In this document: positions 1-6,151 of the stretch, in pieces
Layout of the letters: each line of letters opens with the position of its first letter
Position numbering within the stretch: the stretch's first letter is position 1
Position numbers and translations under genes: made by a program
The notes under the pieces: model-generated
What the model saw: the letters and a program-made list of their open reading frames with translations, nothing else
Databases searched by the model: none
Told to the model about the DNA's origin: nothing
NCBI GenBank assembly: GCA_005792805.1
Contig: SXQV01000077.1
Coordinates: forward strand, 1-9,114
DNA: 9,114 nt
Direction: 5' to 3'
Source of the DNA: Methylococcaceae bacterium
GTDB lineage: Bacteria > Pseudomonadota > Gammaproteobacteria > Methylococcales > Methylococcaceae

Positions 1-122
1 GCGGCTTCCTGGCCCGCAAGGGCGACGGTGAGCCGGGTGTGAAGACCCTTTGGCTTGGCCTCCAGCGCGTCATGGATTTTGCTGCAGGGATCAGGTTTGC
101 GAGGGAAACTCATGTACTATGA
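1..122 (+). CDS. IS4-family (Tn5/IS50-like) transposase, C-terminal fragment
   Basis: The frame starting at base 3 is open from the left edge to a TGA at 120-122 and gives the last 39 residues of a protein. The segment GFLARKGDGEPGVKTLW followed by GLQRVMDF resembles the C-terminal helical region of Tn5/IS50-type DDE transposases, where a GFL-x-RKxDGxPG-x-x-x-LW-x-G-x-x-x-L pattern is usual. The catalytic residues and the start lie outside the window, so intactness cannot be judged. Identification rests on recognition of this short tail only. The stop is followed within 20 bases by a possible terminal repeat of the element. Confidence 0.7.
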   Translation, partial: GFLARKGDGEPGVKTLWLGLQRVMDFAAGIRFARETHVL

Positions 123-141
123 GTTGTGTGTAATGGGATGC
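1..141 (+). mobile_element. Right end of a Tn5/IS50-like insertion sequence (partial)
   Basis: The transposase tail ends at 122. The bases that follow, GTTGTGTGTAATGGGATGC (123-141), resemble an outward-facing Tn5-type end: the known IS50 outer end read this way is TTGTGT followed by ATAAGAG. That makes 141 a plausible element boundary. The left end and the target duplication are outside the window, so the boundary is an inference. Confidence 0.45.
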
Positions 142-144
142 ATT

Positions 145-175
145 AAAGCCTATCGGTTTTGGCCGATAGGCTTTT
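145..175. terminator. Hairpin terminator, probably bidirectional
   Basis: AAAGCCTATCGG (145-156) and CCGATAGGCTTT (163-174) form a perfect 12-bp stem with a 6-base loop. A T run follows on the plus strand, and a shorter AU-rich tail follows on the minus strand. It lies 32 bases beyond the stop codon of the minus-strand lipoprotein gene, so it most likely ends the porin-lipoprotein transcript. It would also stop transcription coming out of the insertion sequence. Confidence 0.8.
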
Positions 176-206
176 AAGGTGGCCACGGACACGCCAGATT
201 GGTGGT

Positions 207-509
207 TTACTTTTTTTCCACCAAACGAAATCTCAGCTTATACCGGTCATCATAAGCAGGATAAGTCCCTACTTTTTCGTCGGGTTCAACTTCCTCTGAA
301 ATTATGACCATATCCTTGCCGGCCGATGTTGCGAAAATTTCCGCACTGCTTCTGACTTCATTTTTCAGTTCAGCCAAATCGAACCCCCATCCACCAACGC
401 GAGTGATTTCATAGATACCTGGTGAAAGTTGATTCACCGGGGAAGGCGACATAGCGTTCACACAAGCTGTGAGTAAAGCTGATATAGATACACTGGTAAT
501 CTTTTTCAT
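207..509 (-). CDS. Small predicted lipoprotein, second gene of the porin operon
   Basis: The product is 100 residues long. A short basic N-terminus (MKK) and hydrophobic stretch end in LLTAC, a lipobox with the acylated cysteine at residue 16. Val at +2 would favour sorting to the outer membrane. The mature part has a conserved-looking core (PGIYEI near 30-36, then AGKDM after a helix). It recalls small proteobacterial lipoproteins of the type GPDTYxI...A...A...GK, but this is a loose resemblance. The ATG at 509 is chosen because AAGGA sits about 10 bases upstream and the signal peptide starts there; longer in-frame starts run back into the porin gene. It begins 43 bases after the porin stop and should share its transcript. 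Function unknown. Confidence 0.75.
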   Translation of the reverse strand: MKKITSVSISALLTACVNAMSPSPVNQLSPGIYEITRVGGWGFDLAELKNEVRSSAEIFATSAGKDMVIISEEVEPDEKVGTYPAYDDRYKLRFRLVEKK

Positions 510-552
510 AAAATCCATATCCTTTTCCATTGGCTGTAGATGACCAGCCGGC

Positions 553-2040
553 TTAATACATGAAAGCGATACCCAGATTAAACTGATCGGGTAGTTTTTT
601 CGCGCCGGAGTTGAAGTTTTGGTAATCAAACTTCACAGCGATATTTTCTATAGGCTTGTAAGTCAAACCAGCCTGATAAATCCAGCGGTTATAAAGGCCA
701 TCATAGTCATCAAAACCCTCTGGTACGCTGGCGAGCGTATTGTAGGATTCGTAACGGAAAAACGGGGCGATATACTGGGCCGTGTCTTTCCACAACCACG
801 GCATCACGTTGTATGCTGCCTCCGTGTACCATCCGTAGTTCTGGCTACCGATAGTCTCTCCCTTGGCGGCGCTCAGCTGGGCCGCATTGCCAATGCTACC
901 AAAAGCGCCTAGAGCCCGCATTTCAATGCCCTGCCAGCGCCACTGCAGATGACCTTCATACAGTTGGGTCAAGGCATTCACTTCCTGACTGCCATACCTT
1001 TTGCTACTGTACTCGTAACCCTGACCCGAATTGCCAACCCAGGCAGAGGCTCCGGCTAATAGGCCGGGAGCAAAGGGCATGTCGTAATCAAGTCGGCCAG
1101 TAAACGCAAAATCTTCGGCAATCGCTTTACTTCCTGATTGACGGCCTTCGCGGATACCCGCACTAGTGAACCCTTCCGCATTCAATCCATTCATACCGTA
1201 CATGCGGTATTGCAGGCCTGGAGCAAGCTGGCCAAATACACCGGCACCAATTTCACGCCACGTAGTGGGAATGATTGTTCTTTCCACCTGTGGTCGGTAA
1301 TTGCCGTGGAAGGTAGGGCCTTCGTGGATTTCGTTGATAAACCCCATCGGTACCAATGTTAAACCAGCACGTACGTTCGCATAGTCTTTGAGCAGGAAGT
1401 CAAGGTAGGAGAACTCGACAGAAACCTCACCCTTCTCTTCAGAGCCTTCCCCCGTGGTGCCATGCTCGAACTCGAATTCGTTGTTGAGTATTATCCAATC
1501 GTTAAATTTGTAACCGGCGTAGATAACAGCACGCAAGTTATCGATGGTCGATTTTTTATCCTGGCTGTAATCCGAGAAAGCCCATTCACCATAACCACCG
1601 ATTGAAAGGCCTTGATTGACACGGTAAACCTCTGACGCTGCCGGGCCATAACCATACTGGACCTTATATTCCCGCTTATCTGGAATGTAGAGCTGTGTCT
1701 TCAGCTTTTCTACCTCCGATGCAAGGATATCGGTCTTACGTTCGCTCTCCGTTTTGGCAGACTTTTTTGAGGTGGCTGCCGTTTGGGCCGCAGTCGTCGT
1801 TGCACCGGCCTTGTCTCCGGAGGAGCCCATCGCCGATTTACCGGAATCCGCCGGCGTCTTCGACTCCTCATTCCTGGTAATACGTGATTTCAGCTCCTCG
1901 ATCTGCTTTTGTTGCTGCTCGATGATCCGCCACATCTCATCAATGGAAGAGGGCTTGGCCTTCTTGGCTTCGGCAACCGACGCCCCCAACGCAAGCGTGA
2001 CCGCAGCTAACAGAATAAATTGTTTTTTTTTCAAGGACAT
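553..2040 (-). CDS. Outer-membrane porin (OprO/OprP-like) with N-terminal coiled coil
   Basis: The product is 495 residues. Residues 1-25 are a signal peptide ending in AEA. Residues 33-58 are a Gln/Glu/Lys-rich helix likely to form a coiled coil, 59-97 are a low-complexity Ser/Ala/Thr/Lys linker, and 98-117 form a second short helix. From about 145 (SIGGYGEWAF) to the end the sequence alternates polar and aromatic residues as in a transmembrane beta-barrel. It ends in FNLGIAFMY, whose terminal aromatic residue fits the BAM assembly signal. PMGFINEIHE, RTIIPTTWREIG and EFEFEH recall the phosphate-selective porin superfamily. The substrate is not evident. The ATG at 2040 has GGGG about 7 bases upstream; an in-frame GTG at 2052 is a less likely start. 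It is transcribed away from the diheme protein gene, across a Fur-type operator. Confidence 0.85.
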   Translation of the reverse strand: MSLKKKQFILLAAVTLALGASVAEAKKAKPSSIDEMWRIIEQQQKQIEELKSRITRNEESKTPADSGKSAMGSSGDKAGATTTAAQTAATSKKSAKTESERKTDILASEVEKLKTQLYIPDKREYKVQYGYGPAASEVYRVNQGLSIGGYGEWAFSDYSQDKKSTIDNLRAVIYAGYKFNDWIILNNEFEFEHGTTGEGSEEKGEVSVEFSYLDFLLKDYANVRAGLTLVPMGFINEIHEGPTFHGNYRPQVERTIIPTTWREIGAGVFGQLAPGLQYRMYGMNGLNAEGFTSAGIREGRQSGSKAIAEDFAFTGRLDYDMPFAPGLLAGASAWVGNSGQGYEYSSKRYGSQEVNALTQLYEGHLQWRWQGIEMRALGAFGSIGNAAQLSAAKGETIGSQNYGWYTEAAYNVMPWLWKDTAQYIAPFFRYESYNTLASVPEGFDDYDGLYNRWIYQAGLTYKPIENIAVKFDYQNFNSGAKKLPDQFNLGIAFMY

Positions 2041-2077
2041 GGCTGGCCCCACTGGATTTTAATGAAACAGGGGCTGA

Positions 2078-2107
2078 AGTATAAATGCTCATAGACAACT
2101 AATGCAA
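2078..2107 (-). promoter_or_regulatory. Putative promoter of the porin-lipoprotein operon
   Basis: Read on the minus strand, TTGCAT (2107-2102) could be the -35 and TATACT (2083-2078) the -10. The spacing of 18 bases is slightly long. The -10 is a good match; the -35 is inside the Fur-type operator, so bound Fur would block RNA polymerase. The transcript would have a leader of roughly 30 bases before the ATG at 2040. Confidence 0.5.
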
Positions 2108-2119
2108 ATCATTCTCATT
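2101..2119. promoter_or_regulatory. Fur-type operator (Fur box) in the divergent promoter
   Basis: The core TGCAAATCATTCTCA (2103-2117), read on the other strand as TGAGAATGATTTGCA, matches the 7-1-7 Fur consensus TGATAAT-N-ATTATCA at 11 of 14 positions. It sits between the two divergent genes and overlaps the proposed -35 of the porin promoter and the upstream edge of the diheme gene promoter. By analogy with known Fur targets, iron-loaded Fur would repress both directions. Confidence 0.75.
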
Positions 2120-2146
2120 GCGTCTATGGTTTGCATGTTGGATAAT
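2118..2146 (+). promoter_or_regulatory. Putative promoter of the diheme protein gene
   Basis: TTGCGT (2118-2123) and GATAAT (2141-2146) are separated by 17 bases. The -10 matches the consensus in five of six positions and the -35 in three. The -35 abuts the Fur-type operator. The start codon is 34 bases beyond the -10. Confidence 0.5.
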
Positions 2147-2179
2147 TGGCGCACCGATCTGATTTGAAGAGCCTTATCT

Positions 2180-3340
2180 ATGAAATCACAACCCGTCAGC
2201 CCGCTCATCCTTTCGGCCCTGTTGATTTTTTCCGTTCACTCAAATCCAACGCTGGCGATGAGTCGCAAAGCCAGGTTGGGTCAAGCCTTATTCTCTGATA
2301 CGAATCTTTCATCGCCCGCCGGCCAAGCCTGCGCCAGCTGTCATGCGCCGGATCATTTCTTTACTGATCCCGACAAGAGCGATCCAACATCAGAAGGGGT
2401 GATTCAAGATCGTTACGGTAGCCGGAATACCCCCACCCTCATGTATACAAGCGCATCGCCCACCTTTCACTTCGACAAAGGAGAAGGGTTGTTCATCGGC
2501 GGGCAATTCGATGACGGCAGGGCGCCAACGACTCGGGACCAGGCGAAACAGCCCTTCCTCCAGCCGCTTGAGATGAACAACCCAACTGCAACAGCAGTGG
2601 TTGAAAAGGTGCGGGATGCGAGTTATGCCGGCTTGTTCAGGCGTGTTTACGGCCATGACGCATTGAATGAGCCAGCGAAAGCCTACGATCACATCGCCGA
2701 TGCCATTGCGGCATTTGAAAAAACCGAAGCATTTGAGCCGATGACCTCCAAGTATGACTATTACTTGGCCGGCAGAACCCAATTCACGGCTCAGGAGCGT
2801 CGAGGCAGAGAGATCTATGAAGACGATCACAAGGGTAACTGTGCCGCCTGCCATCCTTCTCGCCCCGAAAATAATGGAGAAAAACGGCCCCTGTTCACCG
2901 ATTTCAGTTATGACAACCTGGGTATACCGAGGAATCCGTCCAATTCCTTTTACATACAAGCACCCGAATTCAATCCTCTCGGTTTCGATTTTGTAGATAT
3001 CGGCCTGGGAGATCACGTCAAAGATGTTGCCGAAAATGGCAAGTTCAAAGTGCCAACACTGCGCAACATCGCAAAGACAGCGCCATATATGCACAATGGC
3101 TACTTCAGCACTTTGCGGGGAGTCATCGACTTCTACAGCACCCGCGACCTCAAACCAGCCTGCAACAGTAAATGGGTCAGCGAGGAAGCAGCGCTCCGCC
3201 AAGGGTGCTGGCCTACTCCGGAAGTATCCAGGAACGTCAATCATGACGAACTGGGCAAGCTGGGATTGAGTGAGCAGGAGGTTGAAGATTTAGTCGCCTT
3301 CCTGCACACGCTGACGGATGGTTACCAGCCAAATCGATAA
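2180..3340 (+). CDS. Secreted diheme protein of the MauG / cytochrome c peroxidase family
   Basis: The product is 386 residues with a signal peptide ending near LA at 25-26, so it acts in the periplasm. Two c-type heme motifs, CASCH (51-55) and CAACH (221-225), define the two-domain bacterial diheme peroxidase fold. APYMHNG (301-307) and the following GVIDFYS are typical. Tyr319 falls where peroxidases carry the methionine ligand of the second heme and MauG carries a tyrosine, so this is closer to MauG-like oxidases than to true H2O2 peroxidases; that assignment is by eye. A loop with Cys328 and Cys343 may form a disulfide. The C-terminus ends in the family's LGLSEQEVEDLVAFLHTL helix. GAAGAG lies 8 bases before the ATG. 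There are no mau or mbn genes nearby; the only visible partners are the divergent porin and lipoprotein. The substrate is unknown. Confidence 0.85.
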   Translation: MKSQPVSPLILSALLIFSVHSNPTLAMSRKARLGQALFSDTNLSSPAGQACASCHAPDHFFTDPDKSDPTSEGVIQDRYGSRNTPTLMYTSASPTFHFDKGEGLFIGGQFDDGRAPTTRDQAKQPFLQPLEMNNPTATAVVEKVRDASYAGLFRRVYGHDALNEPAKAYDHIADAIAAFEKTEAFEPMTSKYDYYLAGRTQFTAQERRGREIYEDDHKGNCAACHPSRPENNGEKRPLFTDFSYDNLGIPRNPSNSFYIQAPEFNPLGFDFVDIGLGDHVKDVAENGKFKVPTLRNIAKTAPYMHNGYFSTLRGVIDFYSTRDLKPACNSKWVSEEAALRQGCWPTPEVSRNVNHDELGKLGLSEQEVEDLVAFLHTLTDGYQPNR

Positions 3341-3426
3341 GGCGAATTGAGACTGGTGCCAATAGGTGGTGGCGTGAGCAAAGAATTGTTTCCTATTACG
3401 ACACAGATATGCCATGAGGAATGGGA

Positions 3427-3454
3427 TTGTAAATTATCGATGCGGTCTTAGAAT
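3427..3454 (+). promoter_or_regulatory. Putative promoter of a small RNA
   Basis: TTGTAA (3427-3432) and TAGAAT (3449-3454) have 16-base spacing and match the sigma-70 consensus in four and five of six positions. A transcript would start near 3461, directly before a hairpin. No downstream protein gene lies on this strand before the terminator at 3529-3559, so the promoter would serve a short RNA. Confidence 0.4.
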
Positions 3455-3460
3455 GTCTTC

Positions 3461-3559
3461 CAGCGTTGGTGTGGTGTTCCACATCAACCGGCTTCAGAGT
3501 CTTGCTCCTCCTTGGTTAGTATCTTTCGGGCCCGTCTCCTCAGAGAGGGGCCTTTTTTT
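3461..3559 (+). ncRNA. Candidate small RNA of about 100 nt
   Basis: The predicted transcript has three parts. A 5' hairpin has a 10-bp stem (3465-3474 with 3479-3488, one G-U pair) and loop TGTT. An unpaired linker (3489-3528) contains CTCCTCCTT, which could pair with Shine-Dalgarno sequences. A rho-independent terminator with seven T follows. The layout is that of an Hfq-type trans-acting small RNA, but no known family is recognised. It could also be a 3' fragment of the diheme gene mRNA, which has no earlier terminator. The evidence is structural only. Confidence 0.4.
3529..3559 (+). terminator. Rho-independent terminator
   Basis: GGCCCGTCTC (3529-3538) pairs with GAGAGGGGCC (3543-3552) across the loop CTCA, with one G-G mismatch. 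Seven T (3553-3559) follow. On the opposite strand the hairpin is not followed by T, so it works only for plus-strand transcripts: the diheme gene and/or the candidate small RNA. Confidence 0.85.
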
Positions 3560-3594
3560 ATTCGGCCATTTTTTCACTGCAAACGGCAACACGC

Positions 3595-4416
3595 TTACCT
3601 CGGCTGCAACACATACGCCATGATGGCTGCCGTTGCCGACACGTTAAGTGACTGCACCTCGCCCGACCCAGGCAGCGTCAAGACCACATCACATTGATTC
3701 AGCGTCTCGCGTGAAAGCCCTCGCTCCTCATTGCCAAGAATGATCAGGCTCGGCTGCGAAGGGTTGTGCAGCGCCTCCAGCGGTTGCCCCCGGCTACTCA
3801 GCGCCGTACCGACAATCCGATAGTCCCCCTTGATCTGCTGTAGCAGGCCTGCAAGACGAGCGGCACGAAAGATGGTCAGACAATCCAGCCCGCCCTCCGC
3901 AATGCGGTAAGCCGCATCCGACAAACCGGCCTGCTGCGGATGATCGGTCAGTACCAAATGCCGGAAGCCAAAAAAGGCGAGGCTACGAGCAATGGCGCCG
4001 ACGTTGTGGGGATTGCCGATACCATCCAGTACAAACAAGGTGTTTCCTGAAGCGGCAAGACGATTACATTCGGCGACCGTCAAGCGATGCTCAGGCGGAT
4101 GTTCGGCAACCGCGACCACACCGCCGTGAAGAACCGTCCCGGCGATCCTGGTTAACTCGTCAGCATCGACTTTGCGGTAAGGGCGGCGAAACTGTGCCAT
4201 GCGGCCACAAAACTCACCCACCTCCCCGACTCGCTTGTCTTCATAAAACAGCCTTACGACCCGATCCGGGTCATGCCGAAACAACGCGCTGACGGCCGCG
4301 AGGCCAGCTACGCGCAACAACGGGCCGGATTTGCCTGCGCCAGAGGCCTGATGACCATGAGCGGGACGTTCGCCCTCCTTTGGAAAGCGCCGATGGATAG
4401 TGGGGATGCGTGGCAA
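3595..4416 (-). CDS. SpoU/TrmH-family RNA 2'-O-methyltransferase, YfiF-like
   Basis: The three SPOUT motifs are visible. Motif 1 is DGIGNPHNVGAIARS (131-145, Asn135 and Arg144), motif 2 is ILGNEERGLS (226-235), and motif 3 is SLNVSATAAIMA (256-267, Asn258). Together they build the trefoil-knot site that uses S-adenosylmethionine to methylate a ribose 2'-OH. An N-terminal domain (about 33-110) with LLRVAGLAAVSALF and LHGGVVA matches the RNA-binding domain of the RlmB/YfiF branch; YfiF is the closest by layout. The target RNA is not predictable. The 5' end is uncertain: the only in-frame start is a TTG at 4416 with no Shine-Dalgarno, and no other ATG, GTG or TTG occurs before the domain begins. 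A well-placed ATG at 4454 is in another frame (see findings). It is transcribed divergently from rluE. Confidence 0.8.
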   Translation of the reverse strand: MPRIPTIHRRFPKEGERPAHGHQASGAGKSGPLLRVAGLAAVSALFRHDPDRVVRLFYEDKRVGEVGEFCGRMAQFRRPYRKVDADELTRIAGTVLHGGVVAVAEHPPEHRLTVAECNRLAASGNTLFVLDGIGNPHNVGAIARSLAFFGFRHLVLTDHPQQAGLSDAAYRIAEGGLDCLTIFRAARLAGLLQQIKGDYRIVGTALSSRGQPLEALHNPSQPSLIILGNEERGLSRETLNQCDVVLTLPGSGEVQSLNVSATAAIMAYVLQPR

Positions 4417-4461
4417 AGGGGCGGCCCGTTTTGTTTGGATGTTAGACTCGGCATTCTACAT

Positions 4462-4477
4462 CCTGGCTTGCGCCAGG
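4462..4477 (-). promoter_or_regulatory. GNRA-tetraloop hairpin over a ribosome binding site
   Basis: Read on the minus strand, CCTGGC-GCAA-GCCAGG forms a perfect 6-bp stem closed by a GCAA tetraloop. The AGGA that would serve the ATG at 4454 overlaps the 3' arm. The hairpin could hide the ribosome site of the methyltransferase gene. Its role is inferred. Confidence 0.35.
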
Positions 4478-4514
4478 CGCGCTAACCCCGGAGCATCTGC
4501 CCCTTTTCCGCAAC

Positions 4515-5147
4515 ATGCCACGCCTTATTTTATTCAACAAACCCTATGGGGTGCTTTCCCAGTTCACCGACAAAGAATGCGGCCGCAAAACCCTGGCAGG
4601 CTATCTGGACATTCCCAAGGTCCGGCCGGCTGGCCGTCTGGATTACGACAGCGAAGGCCTTTTACTGCTCACCGATAGTGGGGCGCTTCAGGCCCGGATA
4701 GCCGACCCGCAGCATAAAATGTCCAAGGTTTATTGGGCCCAGGTCGAGGGGGTCCCAGACGAATCGGCACTGGCGAAACTGAGGAACGGCTTATTGCTCA
4801 ATGAGGGTCTGACCCGACCCGCTCAAGCACGAATCATGGCCGAGCCCGCTGATTTATGGCCACGCGACCCGCCCATTCGATACCGGGCGTCCATACCAAC
4901 GGCCTGGATCGAGCTGGCTTTGAGAGAGGGTCGAAACCGGCAGGTAAGGCGTATGACCGCCGCTGTCGGGCATCCCACCCTCAGACTGATCCGTGCCGCC
5001 ATTGGACCATGGCGACTCGATTCGCTTGTACCGGGACAATGGCGGGAAGTCACGATCGACGCGAGCCTTTTGGGACCACTTGAAAAGAAAACACGGTTAC
5101 GCAGGACGGGAGGCTCGGCCCCAACCCGAAGAATCCGGCACCCGTGA
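4515..5147 (+). CDS. rluE: 23S rRNA pseudouridine synthase RluE
   Basis: The product is 210 residues. It matches the RsuA/RluB/E/F family and most closely what is known of E. coli RluE, which converts U2457 of 23S rRNA to pseudouridine. Visible signatures are RLILFNKPYGVLSQFTD at the N-terminus, AGRLDYDSEGLLLLT with the catalytic Asp43, PPIRYRASIPTAWIEL, and REGRNRQVRRMTAAVGHPTLRLIR. There is no N-terminal S4 domain, as expected for RluE. The last 20 or so residues form a basic, probably disordered tail. The ATG at 4515 matches the family start, although no clear Shine-Dalgarno precedes it. It converges on the mod operon; bases 5148-5273 between them hold weak inverted repeats (for example CCTCG-ATGC-CGAGG) but no convincing T-tailed terminator. 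Confidence 0.9.
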   Translation: MPRLILFNKPYGVLSQFTDKECGRKTLAGYLDIPKVRPAGRLDYDSEGLLLLTDSGALQARIADPQHKMSKVYWAQVEGVPDESALAKLRNGLLLNEGLTRPAQARIMAEPADLWPRDPPIRYRASIPTAWIELALREGRNRQVRRMTAAVGHPTLRLIRAAIGPWRLDSLVPGQWREVTIDASLLGPLEKKTRLRRTGGSAPTRRIRHP

Positions 5148-5273
5148 GGATATCCATTCTGAAGCCGATGGCGGAACAGCACGGGGCCATCCTTATCAAA
5201 CTGGCGGCTTGATCGTGAGGTCAATCACCCGCCTCGATGCCGAGGGGAAAGGGCAGCCTGAGGATTCCCCGGT

Positions 5274-6149
5274 TTACCCTGCCACCGCCAAAATCACCGC
5301 GCTGGCCTTGAACATGGCCGTCGCCGGCCTGCCGATATCCAGGCCCAGCAGTTCAGCGCTTTCGCTGGTGACTGTAGCCACCACTGAGTCACCGGAGTCG
5401 AGACCAATACGGACTTCCGTGTTAACCGGCCCCTTCTGCAGATGGGTCACTGTTCCGGCCAACTGATTGCGGGCCGAAACGCGGTAGCCTTCCAAATCCG
5501 TCAACACCATCACCATCGGCGCCTTGACCAAGGCAATCACCTCCTTGCCATACTCCAGCTCCAGGCTATTAACGGATTCATTGGTGATGCTGGCGGCCAG
5601 TTTGGCTCCACCCGCCAGAACAATGCTGACTTCCGCATTGACGGCACCCAGTTTGACGCTGTCGACTTTTCCGGACCATTGATTACGTGCGCTGGATTTC
5701 ATAAATAACCTCTTGAACCATTGAAGAATAACGGGATCGTGACCGAACTCCTCATTGAGTCGGTCCAGGAACTGTTCTTTCTCCTCCTGCAACCGCAAAA
5801 AAGCCGCGAGTAATATTTTGCCGGTTTCCGTTAGGCGAGTGCCCTTGTCTTCGCTGCCACCCAAAGTACTCTCGATCAAAGGTCGCGGTGATAAATTGGC
5901 GGCCCGCTCCAACATATCCCAGGCACCTCTGTAACTGAGTCCAGCCTCCTTGGCCGCCTGAAGGATGGTTCCCTTGCGCTCAATCGCAGCCAACAAATTG
6001 AAGAGCCTGGCATTCAGGCCACCTCCAATAATGATTTCCGCATCAATCAGCCGGGCGGATCTCTCGGGTTTCCGCCGCCGCTGGGGAGCCGCATGAGCAC
6101 GCGGGACGGCCCGAGTGATTTTCTGTCGGCGCGGCATGGGTGTTTTCAT
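5274..6149 (-). CDS. modE: Molybdate-responsive transcriptional regulator ModE
   Basis: The product is 291 residues. Residues 1-33 are an extra Arg/Lys-rich tail not seen in the 262-residue E. coli ModE. Residues 34-145 carry the LysR-type winged helix-turn-helix with the ModE pattern GTILQAAKEAGLSYRGAWDML (split: GTILQAAKEAG, then LSYRGAWDML at 71-80). Two tandem Mop (molybdate-binding) domains follow, each opening with SARNQ and sharing the GxVxxxxxGxVNxEV layout. A dimer of this protein binds molybdate and then the operator of modA. It starts 2 bases after the modC stop, so it is the last gene of the operon and is probably translated by coupling; the upstream Shine-Dalgarno is weak. Autoregulation with the transporter is likely. 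Confidence 0.9.
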   Translation of the reverse strand: MKTPMPRRQKITRAVPRAHAAPQRRRKPERSARLIDAEIIIGGGLNARLFNLLAAIERKGTILQAAKEAGLSYRGAWDMLERAANLSPRPLIESTLGGSEDKGTRLTETGKILLAAFLRLQEEKEQFLDRLNEEFGHDPVILQWFKRLFMKSSARNQWSGKVDSVKLGAVNAEVSIVLAGGAKLAASITNESVNSLELEYGKEVIALVKAPMVMVLTDLEGYRVSARNQLAGTVTHLQKGPVNTEVRIGLDSGDSVVATVTSESAELLGLDIGRPATAMFKASAVILAVAG

Positions 6150-6151
6150 GA

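Noticed and set aside
2390..3244. Open minus-strand frame of 284 codons inside the diheme gene
   Set aside because: It lies wholly opposite a gene with clear heme motifs, its translation shows no family features, and the frame is a by-product of codon use.
3424..3442. Possible Fur box over the small-RNA promoter
   Set aside because: Only one half (ATTATC) fits; about half of the 19 positions match, which is no better than expected for AT-rich DNA.
4823..5224. Minus-strand frame opposite rluE
   Set aside because: It runs antisense to conserved RluE motifs and has no recognisable product.
5148..5273. Weak hairpins between the convergent rluE and modE stops
   Set aside because: Stems such as CCTCG-ATGC-CGAGG and GGGGAA/TTCCCC are short and lack a T run, so a terminator cannot be supported.
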